Below, in pieces: positions 32,657-41,600 of a DNA stretch of 45,577 bases. Both the position numbers and the translations under genes were made by a program. The DNA is from Sphingobacterium sp. (lineage in GTDB: Bacteria; Bacteroidota; Bacteroidia; Sphingobacteriales; Sphingobacteriaceae). The notes under the pieces were generated by a model that was given only the letters and a program-made list of their open reading frames with translations, did not search any database and was not told the origin of the DNA. Every line of letters begins with the position of its first letter. The stretch's first letter is position 1. The stretch is taken from positions 1 to 45,577 of the forward strand of contig JAITLV010000098.1 in the NCBI GenBank assembly GCA_031277685.1. Reading direction: 5' to 3'.

Positions 32657-33388
32657 ATGGAAACTTCGCAAACCTATCCGTATCAAGATGTTGTCACACC
32701 GCTGCTTCAGGGTGAGGTATGGAAGGATATAGTAGGATTTGAAGGCAGTTACCAAGTTTCCAACCTTGGTAGGGTAAGGTCACTCGACAGAACAGTATCC
32801 CATAGCCGATGTGGAACCCAGTTTGTAAAAGGGAGGATTCTAAAGCAGAATCTAAAAAAACACTACAATCATTTCAAAAGAGACTACATTTACATACCTC
32901 AGATCGTGTTGATGCATGAAAACAAAACATATTATCTTATAGTGAGGCGACTTGTATTCTTTACGTTCAATGGTTGGAAGATTTCCCAAAAAGTGCATGG
33001 AATCATAGCTTCGATTGACAATAATGGCCTCAATTGCCGGTTAGAAAACCTGAAACTCCAAACAAGAGGTGAGCAGATGCAGCGATTAATAAAAGAGGAC
33101 CGAACGGATTTTGCAAAAAGAAAACCTCCCAATAAAGACATTAAACCTACTTTTAATCTGTATAAACCGGTAAGCCGATGTAGCATTGAGGGCGCTGTGA
33201 TCCAAACCTATCCCTGTATTGCGCATGCGGCCGTACAGTTCAGCTGCTATGAAAAGGGGATTTCTCAGGCAGTTAAAAATGATAGCCTTTATAGAGGATT
33301 CAAATGGAAATTGGCGTCAAGAGAAGTTTTGGACAATCTTATCTCCCAATATCCGAAAACCAAAAGAATCCGTAAAAGACGGCCGTGA
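32657..33388 (+). CDS. NUMOD4/NUMOD1 protein with degenerate HNH domain
   Basis: A 243-aa protein related to HNH homing endonucleases. NUMOD4 spans about 18-60 (EVWKDIVGFEGSYQVSNLGRVRSL). The central part keeps the HNH framework, YLIVRRLVFFTFNG and LNCRLENLKLQTRGEQMQRL, but the usual VDHIDGNKxNN stretch reads VHGIIASIDNNG, so the catalytic His is displaced or lost. A NUMOD1-like DNA-binding segment follows (CSIEGAVIQTYPCIAHAAVQF...). The C-terminus is very basic (KTKRIRKRRP). It is probably a DNA-binding protein with weak or no nuclease activity. It stands alone between two accessory loci, as expected of a mobile passenger gene. Confidence 0.78.
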   Translation: METSQTYPYQDVVTPLLQGEVWKDIVGFEGSYQVSNLGRVRSLDRTVSHSRCGTQFVKGRILKQNLKKHYNHFKRDYIYIPQIVLMHENKTYYLIVRRLVFFTFNGWKISQKVHGIIASIDNNGLNCRLENLKLQTRGEQMQRLIKEDRTDFAKRKPPNKDIKPTFNLYKPVSRCSIEGAVIQTYPCIAHAAVQFSCYEKGISQAVKNDSLYRGFKWKLASREVLDNLISQYPKTKRIRKRRP

Positions 33389-33422
33389 TTCTTTGTTTTA
33401 ATGTTTTCATTATCCCGAACTT

Positions 33423-33521
33423 ACGTTAATTAATGTTTTTACAGTCGATTCAAAAGTAGGTTTTATTGTCAACTTAATTGAAGTTGCTCGAGATTTGAGT
33501 GATGAATTGAAAAAATATTAA
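33423..33521 (+). pseudogene. 3' remnant of a DUF2750 gene
   Basis: The stretch encodes LINVFTVDSKVGFIVNL followed by IEVARDLSDELKKY and a stop, nearly identical to the C-terminus of the intact DUF2750 protein at 35456-35848 (LINVFSVDSKVGFVVNL...RDLSEELKNY). Nothing upstream of 33423 continues the match, so only about 33 codons remain. It marks an ancient duplication or recombination at the left edge of the immunity-like cluster. Confidence 0.8.
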
Positions 33522-33583
33522 GTTAGTGCTAGGTCATACTCACTTATTTCAAATGTCAGAATCCACTAAAATGAATATAAAGG

Positions 33584-34207
33584 ATGTTTCATAGAATTCA
33601 TGACAGTTTTGGAGAGTTCGATTTTGTTCTGAATAAAGGCCAATCTGAATTTAAAAGAAATGTTAATAGTTGTACACACATAGTTGATCTATTCTTTTAC
33701 AAAAGGGGTAACATCATTACTATTCAACCTGAGATTAGAATAAAAGAACATCAAATTGAAAAAATATATAGATCTGTTTCTCAAATAAAAGACAGACCTT
33801 ATTTAACGTTAGGGAATCATTTGTTTGAGATTGTGAAATATATAGATTATGGTATCGAAATTAACGATTCAGAAGAAGAAACCCGTGATTGGCTCGTAAA
33901 GGATAATAATAATATTAATAAGCTGGTGGAAGTCATTCCTAGATATTTAAAGGAGACAATATTACCATACTTTGATCAAAATAGCTCTATTTCTAGAGTT
34001 GATGAATTATTGAACAAATACCCAAGGGAGCTTTCAATTCATAACGTGATGTACCCCCTTAGAGCAAACATTGCAATAATAGCTGCAAAATTAAATCAGA
34101 ATCCTAAATTTGACGAATTGGTTGAAATCTACGATGAGGAGCTTTTAGATGCAGAGGAAACATATAGGATGGAGTTTGTGAGATTAAAAAAGGAACTTAA
34201 ATTGTAA
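33584..34207 (+). CDS. hypothetical protein, DUF4304-like layout
   Basis: A 207-aa AT-rich gene. The product starts with an alpha/beta part (FGEFDFVLNKGQSEFKRNVNSCTHIVDLFFYKRGNIITIQPEIRI) and continues into helices ending DAEETYRMEFVRLKKELKL. The order resembles DUF4304 proteins, which often appear among immunity genes, but I cannot confirm membership. The start is uncertain: a better-looking N-terminus MNIKDV begins at 33571 in another frame and hits a stop after seven codons. A one-base frameshift may therefore have moved the start to 33584. It begins a run of five same-strand genes. Confidence 0.6.
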   Translation: MFHRIHDSFGEFDFVLNKGQSEFKRNVNSCTHIVDLFFYKRGNIITIQPEIRIKEHQIEKIYRSVSQIKDRPYLTLGNHLFEIVKYIDYGIEINDSEEETRDWLVKDNNNINKLVEVIPRYLKETILPYFDQNSSISRVDELLNKYPRELSIHNVMYPLRANIAIIAAKLNQNPKFDELVEIYDEELLDAEETYRMEFVRLKKELKL

Positions 34208-34307
34208 ACGGTTAGAAAACAAACGGTATGAAACTACTTATAAATAACGTTGTGAAAATATTATCCTACTATAGGCAATTAAAGATCGATTCAATTATTT
34301 ATATATC

Positions 34308-34452
34308 ATGAAGTCAATTAGTGCTTTTTTGAAGTCAAATAAAATTAATTAAATTGCTTAAAGAATATTGGAAGCTGGATGAGCTATTAATCGATGGTTT
34401 AAAAGTAACCTATGCTGTTTTAGAGAAAAGTATTAAAATGAATATAATATGA
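34308..34452 (+). pseudogene. short frameshifted gene fragment
   Basis: Two overlapping frames together give a plausible small protein: MKSISAFLKSNKIN from 34308, then in another frame KLIKLLKEYWKLDELLIDGL continuing KVTYAVLEKSIKMNII to a stop at 34450-34452. That stop overlaps the ATG of the next gene in an ATGA arrangement, as in real coupled genes. A single indel in the A/T run near 34341-34353 would explain the break. I do not recognise the family. The rest of 34208-34307 shows nothing. Confidence 0.4.
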
Positions 34453-34832
34453 GTTGGGATATAGTGCTTTTTAAATCAAGACAGGCTATAAAAGATCTGT
34501 CTAATCTTGATGAAAACGAACTTGAAGTGACAGACTTTAATCAGGTTCTTGAGAATTCATTCAAAGAAATTATAGTGGATGGAGATCATAGGGAAATTAT
34601 TGGGGACGGTTTTTCGATAGATTATTTCGCGTCTGAACCAAACAGTAATTTCATGCTTAGCTTATACGGAGAAAAGGCCATGCATATGCTAATTGAATTA
34701 GCTAAAAAGCATGAATGGCAAATTTATGATTCTGCTTTAGACGCTATGATCGATTTAGACAATCCTGAGAATAACGGGTATGAAGATCATAAAAATTATG
34801 TTCAATATATTGTAAATAAAGGCGATTGTTAG
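34449..34832 (+). CDS. conserved immunity-like hypothetical protein (MSWDIVLF type)
   Basis: A 127-aa acidic protein beginning MSWDIVLFKSRQAIKDLSNLDENELEVTDF, with the block FSIDYFASEPNSNFMLSLYGEKAMHMLIELAKKHEWQIYDSALDAMIDLDNPENNGY. I recall similar proteins in scattered Bacteroidota and Firmicutes gene clusters next to toxin loci, without a firm domain name. No signal peptide or membrane segment. It overlaps the preceding fragment by 4 nt (ATGA), so it was once translationally coupled to it. A cytoplasmic immunity role is inferred from neighbours (DUF2750, ankyrin). Confidence 0.72.
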   Translation: MSWDIVLFKSRQAIKDLSNLDENELEVTDFNQVLENSFKEIIVDGDHREIIGDGFSIDYFASEPNSNFMLSLYGEKAMHMLIELAKKHEWQIYDSALDAMIDLDNPENNGYEDHKNYVQYIVNKGDC

Positions 34833-34897
34833 TCATTTTCTGATGGTTTTTATTTGCATATCTATAACAATATTCGGAATCTAGTTTTCAAAAAAAT

Positions 34898-35386
34898 ATG
34901 ACGAGTATGGATGAACAAGAATTCAAAAATATTTTAAACTTACTATATAGCAATCAGATTGGCGAAATTGAGAAGATCTTGAAATCTGGATTTGGAATTA
35001 ATGAAAAAGATAAAGAGGGAAGGACAATATTTTTTTACGCAGTGATTGATGATAATCCTGCTTTGGTAAATTTCTTTATTAAGAAAGGGTTTGAAGTGAA
35101 TGTACAAGATAATTTAGGATGGACTCCATTACATTACTGTGCGCAAGATTATCAAAGTGGAATCGCAAAAATTCTTATTGAAAATGGTGCCGATCTTGAG
35201 ATTAAGGATAATTACGGAAATACTGCTTTATTTCGGGCAACATTTGCTTCACAAGGTAAAGGGGATATGATCAGATTATTACTGGAACATGGAGCCAATC
35301 GAGATAGTAAAAATAATGCGGGTGTGAGCCCATTGCAACTTGCAAATACTATAGCGAATTACAATGTCAAGCAATTTTTTGAATGA
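34898..35386 (+). CDS. ankyrin-repeat protein
   Basis: A 162-aa soluble protein made of about four ankyrin repeats: KEGRTIFFYAVIDDNPALVNFFIKKGFEVNV, NLGWTPLHYCAQDYQSGIAKILIENGADLEI and NYGNTALFRATFASQGKGDMIRLLLEHGANRDS. The last is NAGVSPLQLANT. The repeats mediate protein-protein binding; small ankyrin proteins are frequent among immunity genes of polymorphic toxin loci. No secretion signal. Its promoter is not evident, and it follows the previous gene after 65 nt. Confidence 0.85.
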   Translation: MTSMDEQEFKNILNLLYSNQIGEIEKILKSGFGINEKDKEGRTIFFYAVIDDNPALVNFFIKKGFEVNVQDNLGWTPLHYCAQDYQSGIAKILIENGADLEIKDNYGNTALFRATFASQGKGDMIRLLLEHGANRDSKNNAGVSPLQLANTIANYNVKQFFE

Positions 35387-35455
35387 TGTTCCAGAGTGAA
35401 TGAGTAGACGCTAAAATAAATAGTTTTTTTAAGTTGGACATGGCTTTTTAATGTG

Positions 35456-35848
35456 ATGAGTATCATATTGTCAGAAAAAGAGATTTCATCAGTGGTAAGA
35501 TTGATACCCTTTGAAAGATATAAATACTTTCTGAAAAGATTAGCCGATACAGAGCGTATGTATACTTTAGTTAACGGTAATAACGAATATGCATTTTCCG
35601 AGGTGGAGAATAACTATTTGTTTTCTATATGGCCATTTATAGAATATGCGTTATTATCGGCAGTCGGCGAATGGGTAGATTATAAAGTAAAAGAGATCAC
35701 TTTAGAAGAGTTTGAGGATGAGGTAATAGATTGGCTCGAACAAAATAATTATCTAATTAATGTGTTTTCCGTTGATTCAAAGGTTGGTTTCGTTGTCAAT
35801 TTAATGGCGTTTGTTCGGGATCTTAGTGAAGAGTTGAAAAATTATTAG
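35456..35848 (+). CDS. DUF2750 family protein
   Basis: A 130-aa acidic protein; I use ATG 35456 rather than GTG 35453. DUF2750 blocks are visible: ERYKYFLKRLADTERMYTLVNGN, FSIWPFIEYALLSAVGEWVDYKVKEITLEEFEDEVIDWL and the C-terminal VFSVDSKVGFVVNLM. Members are often found with toxin-immunity genes; a cytoplasmic immunity function is inferred. A truncated copy of the last 33 codons lies 2 kb upstream (33423-33521), so the cluster has undergone duplication. Confidence 0.8.
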   Translation: MSIILSEKEISSVVRLIPFERYKYFLKRLADTERMYTLVNGNNEYAFSEVENNYLFSIWPFIEYALLSAVGEWVDYKVKEITLEEFEDEVIDWLEQNNYLINVFSVDSKVGFVVNLMAFVRDLSEELKNY

Positions 35849-35894
35849 ATGTATACAACGTTAGGGCTACCCTATGTTAGAGTAATTTAAAAAC

Positions 35895-35902
35895 TAGATT
35901 TG
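35895..35902 (+). promoter_or_regulatory. candidate -7 element of the AlbA_2 gene
   Basis: TAGATTTG ends 2 nt before the ATG at 35905, implying a leaderless message. There is no TTG at the -33 position, so confidence is limited. Confidence 0.35.
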
Positions 35903-35904
35903 AA

Positions 35905-36927
35905 ATGAATAATGAATTATTTCAGGAATTAGTAAAGCAACCCGAGGGAATCAATCTCGATTTTAAACTCCTTACATACGACTTCAAAAAAGGAGATGAA
36001 AAGTTTATTAAAGATATATTGTCATTTGCGAACACGATTAGGACAGATGATTCCTATATTATTTTTGGTGTCGAAAATTGTCATGGTATAAATAATTTAA
36101 TTGGGGTGAATGAATTCCAAGATGATGCCATTTTACAACAAAAAGTTAAAAACAAAGTCTGGCCCAAACCTATTTTTTCTTCTCGTACCTTCGAATTTCA
36201 AGATAAAGTATTTGGTATCATTAAAATTCCCATCCATAACTATGAACGGCCATTAACGGCGACCCAAAATATGAAAGGAATAGAGGTAGATACTGTTTAT
36301 GTTAGAAATGGCTCTTCTAATGCTGTTGCAAATGCATCAGAAGTTATTGCTATAAACCAATGGATGAGAAAATTGTCGGACAATCCATCTTCCCTATCAT
36401 TGGAAAATCGATTGAATATTTTGATTTCGGATTTTGCAGATACGAATATACCTTTGTCGTATACGATCGGAAAAGCTAATCAATTAAGCCATGATTTTAA
36501 TGATAAAATGCTCAATTTATTTTTAGTAAGTGAGCTTTTAGGATATTCATTTTTAGAAAGTGAATCAGAAAAATTTGAATATCGAAAAGTAAGAGCGCCT
36601 AGTACCCCTTATGAAATTCAAATTCCCAGTTTCGGGCGATTAACAAGTGATCAGATGATCGAATATATGACTAATAGAGATGAATTTAGAGAAATCGACT
36701 TTTTCTTTAGTAAGTCAATTTTTGAAATAGAATCTTATTTGAAAGAGCTTGAAATTCAACCTAAGCTATTAATACTTAAGTATGCTAATAATATAGTTTT
36801 TGAAGATGTAGTTACTGACGTTCAAGATGCCTCAATTTATTTTAGCTATCAAATGGTTAGTTCCATGTATGAAAAAATTAGAAGAAAGGGGCTAGAGATT
36901 CTTCTTGGCCTTAAAAATTTAAGATAG
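35905..36927 (+). CDS. AlbA_2/Schlafen-domain protein
   Basis: A 340-aa soluble protein. The N-terminal 150 residues match the AlbA_2 (Schlafen) domain: EGINLDFKLLTYDFKKGDEKFIKDILSFANTIRTDDSYIIFGVEN, then VFGIIKIPIHNYERPLTA and VYVRNGSSNAVA. This domain binds ATP or nucleic acid and occurs in regulators and anti-phage proteins. The C-terminal half (about 160-340) is helical and unrecognised; it ends in a basic tail (KIRRKGLEILLGLKNLR). It is the last gene before a bidirectional terminator. A defence role is possible from context but not shown. Confidence 0.78.
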   Translation: MNNELFQELVKQPEGINLDFKLLTYDFKKGDEKFIKDILSFANTIRTDDSYIIFGVENCHGINNLIGVNEFQDDAILQQKVKNKVWPKPIFSSRTFEFQDKVFGIIKIPIHNYERPLTATQNMKGIEVDTVYVRNGSSNAVANASEVIAINQWMRKLSDNPSSLSLENRLNILISDFADTNIPLSYTIGKANQLSHDFNDKMLNLFLVSELLGYSFLESESEKFEYRKVRAPSTPYEIQIPSFGRLTSDQMIEYMTNRDEFREIDFFFSKSIFEIESYLKELEIQPKLLILKYANNIVFEDVVTDVQDASIYFSYQMVSSMYEKIRRKGLEILLGLKNLR

Positions 36928-37058
36928 ATTTATTTTATACTCCATTCGCTTTCTTTGTCTTTTCTGGGCCAACAATAGTTCTAAAGAACATATATCGAGG
37001 AATTGTTTTTTTATGGATTTTAGATATGCTTCTAGAAAGGAACGATCATGAAAGAAAT

Positions 37059-37090
37059 ATAATTAAAGCACCCTAGGGTGCTTTAATTAT
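37059..37090. terminator. bidirectional terminator
   Basis: A perfect 32-nt palindrome around 37074/37075 with core AAAGCACCCTAGGGTGCTTT. It closes the AT-rich accessory block (+ strand, ending 36927) and the glt operon (- strand, ending 37138). Confidence 0.85.
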
Positions 37091-37137
37091 TATCAATTAA
37101 AATTTAATTATCTAACCTAATTTGTTACAGCAGATTG

Positions 37138-38601
37138 TTAATTTACCTGTTGTACTGCCAGAAAATCCTTACTTTCCAGTTCGGAATAGCCCATCAGGTA
37201 TTCGTCTACTTTCCGTGCGCACTCGCGGCCTTCAGAAATCGCCCAGACAACCAATGATTGGCCTTTGCGGCAGTCGCCAGCTGTGAAGATATTTTCCACT
37301 GTAGTTTGGTAATCTTTATCATCTGCCAAGATATTCCCTTTTTCATCCACGCGTACACCTAATTGCTCTAATAGTCTTTGCTCGGTATGCTGATAACCGA
37401 TCGCTAATAAAACGAGATCCGCAGGAATTTCACGAATTTCGGATTCGCCTAATCTTGTCCGGCGTCCAAATTCATCGACCTCGTATTGCACCTCTTTAAT
37501 TTTTACCGCTTTGATGTGACCATTTTCGTCGTGAATAAACTCTTGCGTTTCCGTTGCCCAAAGCCGTTCACAGCCTTCTTCCTGTGAAGAGGAGGTGCCA
37601 AATGTCACCTTGTCCATTGGCCAGGGATTATTTTTCAAACGTTCTTTTGCAGGAGTCGGTTTACGGGCAATCTGTGTGATGCTTTTGGCCCGATGGCGGT
37701 TGGATGTACCGATACAGTCTGAACCTGTATCACCATCGCCAATGACAACGACATGTTTATCTGTTGCCAATATACGTTCCTGTTCGATATTGATGCCGCT
37801 TACCTCTTTGTTCTGCTGTTTTAAGAAGTCCATGGCAAAGTGTATCCCCTTGGCTTCATGTCCGGGTAACTGCATATGCCAGGGTACAGTAGATCCAGTA
37901 GCCAATACTACGGCATCATAAGCTTTCAATTCGTAAAAGCTGATGTCTTTTCCTACCTCTGTATTTACGCTAAATTCAATCCCTGACTCTTTCATTAAAT
38001 CAATCCGGCGGTCGATAACAGACTTTTCCAGTTTAAAATCCGGGATACCATAGCGAAGTAAGCCACCGACTTGATCATCACGCTCGAAAACTGTGACATC
38101 ATGACCAGCTTTATTTAACTGTGCGGCAGCAGCAAGTCCAGCGGGGCCTGAACCGACAACTGCGACACGTTTACCCGTTTTTAAATAGCTCTTATGTGCT
38201 TTAACATAGCCCTTTTTGAATGCAATCTCAATAATATGTTTTTCAATTTCTTCGATTGTGATCGGCGTGCTGTGGATGCCAAGCACACAGGCGGATTCGC
38301 AAGGTGCAGGACATATCCGGCCAGTAAATTCTGGAAAGTTATTGGTTGAGGTCAGGATCTGGTAGGCCTCCTCCCATTTCCCGTCATATACCGCGTCATT
38401 GAATTCAGGAATAACATTGCCCAATGGACAGCCTGAATGACAAAACGGAATACCGCAATCCATACAACGTGCAGCCTGTTTATTCAGTTCATTATCAGAA
38501 TATCCTTTATTGAATTCTTTGAAATGCTGCACACGGCCTTCAACAGCTTCTTTTGTTGGAAGCACGCGCTCAAATTCTTTAAAACCTGTAATTTTTCCCA
38601 T
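37138..38601 (-). CDS. gltD: glutamate synthase (NADPH) small subunit
   Basis: The beta subunit of GOGAT, which passes electrons from NADPH through FAD to the large subunit. It is 487 aa. Four N-terminal Cys (C46, C49, C54, C58 in [17 protein letters not shown]) and a second group, [15 protein letters not shown], form the two [4Fe-4S] sites. The FAD-binding motif [15 protein letters not shown] and NADPH motif [14 protein letters not shown] are intact. It starts 17 nt after the gltB stop, so the two form an operon. Confidence 0.96.
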   Translation of the reverse strand: MGKITGFKEFERVLPTKEAVEGRVQHFKEFNKGYSDNELNKQAARCMDCGIPFCHSGCPLGNVIPEFNDAVYDGKWEEAYQILTSTNNFPEFTGRICPAPCESACVLGIHSTPITIEEIEKHIIEIAFKKGYVKAHKSYLKTGKRVAVVGSGPAGLAAAAQLNKAGHDVTVFERDDQVGGLLRYGIPDFKLEKSVIDRRIDLMKESGIEFSVNTEVGKDISFYELKAYDAVVLATGSTVPWHMQLPGHEAKGIHFAMDFLKQQNKEVSGINIEQERILATDKHVVVIGDGDTGSDCIGTSNRHRAKSITQIARKPTPAKERLKNNPWPMDKVTFGTSSSQEEGCERLWATETQEFIHDENGHIKAVKIKEVQYEVDEFGRRTRLGESEIREIPADLVLLAIGYQHTEQRLLEQLGVRVDEKGNILADDKDYQTTVENIFTAGDCRKGQSLVVWAISEGRECARKVDEYLMGYSELESKDFLAVQQVN

Positions 38602-38618
38602 GATCTGTGCTCCCTATT

Positions 38619-41600
38619 TTATGCTTCTACTAATTTTTGACGAATGACATTTTTGTATTCCCTCGGGAATACTTTAATGAATTTATTTTTCTCCCGGGCC
38701 CAGTTTTGTAAGATAAAATCTGCTCTACGGCTATTGGTCAACAACACATGGCGTTTCAGTAAAGCTATGATAGCGGTTTCATCTTCACTTTCCAATGGGT
38801 CCAAGTCTACCATTTCCTGATTGCAGTTCTCGCGGAAGTCATCATTGATATCATAAATCCAAGCGATACCGCCACTCATTCCGGCGGCAAAATTGCGTCC
38901 TGTTGCACCTAGGATAAGCGCTCTTCCTCCGGTCATATATTCACATCCATGGTCACCAACACCTTCGACAACAGCGGTAGCGCCTGAGTTGCGAACCGCA
39001 AAACGTTCGCCAGCCTGTCCATTGACAAATAGATGTCCCGACGTAGCACCAAATAGCGCAACGTTACCAATAATGATGTTCTCTTCTGGTATCAGACCGC
39101 TTTCGGTCACTGGATAAATTGCGAGCTGAGCACCAGATAGGCCCTTACCAACATAGTCATTGGCTTCGCCCTGCAATTCAAAGGAAAGTCCTTTGGTAGA
39201 GAAGGCTCCGAAACTCTGGCCTGCAGACCCTTCGAATTTGAAATTAATGGTATTGTCAGGCAATCCTTCGGATCCATACAATTTGGAAATCTCATTGGAG
39301 AGCATTGTGCCGATGGTACGATCCGTATTTTTTACCTTAAAGGTTCCAAATACCGGAGTCTTGCTTTCCAAAGCTAATTTGGATTGTTTCAATAATCCCC
39401 AGTCCAAAATCATGGCCATGCCGTGATCTTGTTCCTCCGTATTGTACAACGATTGTCCTGGTTCATTGCGCTCCACATGTAGGATATCCGTAAAGTCGAT
39501 TTTCTTTGCTTTCCAATGATCAATATTCTCACGTTTTTTGAGGAATTGTGCACGGCCCACCATCTCGTTAATGGTCCGGAATCCAAGATAAGCCATTGTT
39601 TCACGTACTTCTTCGGCAAGGAAAGTGAATAGGTTGACGATATCTTCTGGTTTTCCAGAGAATAATTTGCGCAATTCGGGATCCTGGGTTGCCACACCTA
39701 CAGGACAGGTATTTAAGTGACACTTACGCATCATGATACATCCACCGGCAACTAAAGCTGCTGTAGAGACCCCCCATTCTTCAGCTCCTAATAGGGTTGC
39801 GATAATAATGTCGCGACCTGTTTTTACCTGACCATCGGCCTGTAAAACGACACGGCTACGCAACTTGTTTTTGACAAGGGTCTGATGTGCTTCGGCAAGC
39901 CCCAGTTCCCATGGCAAGCCCGCGTGTTTGATGGAGCTAATCGGTGAAGCACCTGTTCCGCCGTCAAAACCTGCAATGAGGATGACATCAGCATGTGCCT
40001 TGGCAACACCTGCAGCTATTGTTCCTACACCGGCTTTAGATACCAATTTTACATTGATCCTTGCCTGACGGTTCGCATTCTTTAAATCAAAGATCAGCTG
40101 TGCCAAATCCTCTATGGAGTAAATATCGTGATGCGGTGGCGGTGAAATCAGGCCGACACCAGGTGTAGAGTGTCTGGTTTTTGCAATCCAGGCATCCACT
40201 TTAGGACCAGGTAATTGACCTCCTTCACCCGGTTTGGCACCTTGGGCCATTTTGATCTGTAGTTCATCCGCTTGTGTCAGATAATTGGACGTGACGCCAA
40301 AACGAGCCGAGGCAACCTGTTTAATTGCAGAACGCATAGAGTCCCCATTTTGAAGCGGTTGATAGCGCAATTCATCTTCACCACCTTCACCTGTATTTGA
40401 TTTGGCACCGATGCGGTTCATGGCAATGGCAAGTGTACTATGGGCTTCGTGGGAGATAGATCCAAAAGACATCGCTCCTGTAGCAAAGCGTTTTAAGATT
40501 TCACTGGCGGGTTCTACCTGTTCCAATGGAATGGAATTGCGGTGTTTTGCAAAATCCAATAATCCACGGAGGGTAAACATATGTTCTTTCTGTTGGTTGA
40601 TCTTCTGCGCATATTTTTTATAGGTCGCATAGTCTCCCGTCCGACATGCTTGTTGTAAAAGGTGTATGGTATCTGGATTCCACAAGTGACCTTCGCCACG
40701 ACGTTTCCATTGATAGATACCGCCTTCTGGCAATAGATTTTGTGGGGTACGGCTTTTCTCAAATCCACGCCAATGTTTTGATAAGGCTTCTTTGGCTAGA
40801 TCATCAAGGGTCATACCACCGATGCGCGAAACTGCTCCGCAGAAAAATTTATCGACGACAGACCTGTCAATACCAAGCACCTCAAAGATCTGTGCGCCAT
40901 GATAAGATTGCAAGGTTGAAATCCCCATTTTGGAGAATATTTTCAGCAAGCCATTGTTAACGGCTTTGACGTAGTTTTTGGATAGCTCGGGCCAGGTAAG
41001 TTCGGTATCCAAGGTATTTTGTTCCTTCATGGTGCGGATACTTGCCAAGGCCATATAGGGGTTGATCGCAGTGGCACCGAATGCCAATAAACAGGCAAAA
41101 TGGTGCACTTCCCAAGCATCACCGGCTTCGACGACTAGTCCTACAGCACCACGGTTACCTGTTTTGATCAAGTGGTGATGGACCGCTGATACTGCAAGTA
41201 AAGAAGGGATGGCTGCATGTTTGGAATCAATGGCACGATCCGAAAGTATCAATACCTGAAAACCATCACGAACAGCATCGTCCGCATATCTGCATAAGCG
41301 CTCTAAACCTGCCTCCAGGGAGCCTGGCTTTCCGTCTGAACGGAAATAAGACTGAATGGTTTTTGCCTGAAATAATCCGGTATCAATCGAACGTAGTTTT
41401 TCAAGCTCTTTGGAGGTTAAGATCGGATGTGGTAGAGTGACACAGTGACAGAATTTTTTGTCCTCGATCAGGATATTTCCGGCATTACCGATAAATGTCG
41501 CCAGGCTCATGACCAAACGCTCGCGGATTGGATCGATCGGTGGGTTGGTCACCTGTGCAAAAAATTGCTTAAAGTAACTGGAAATATGTTGTGGCTGATC

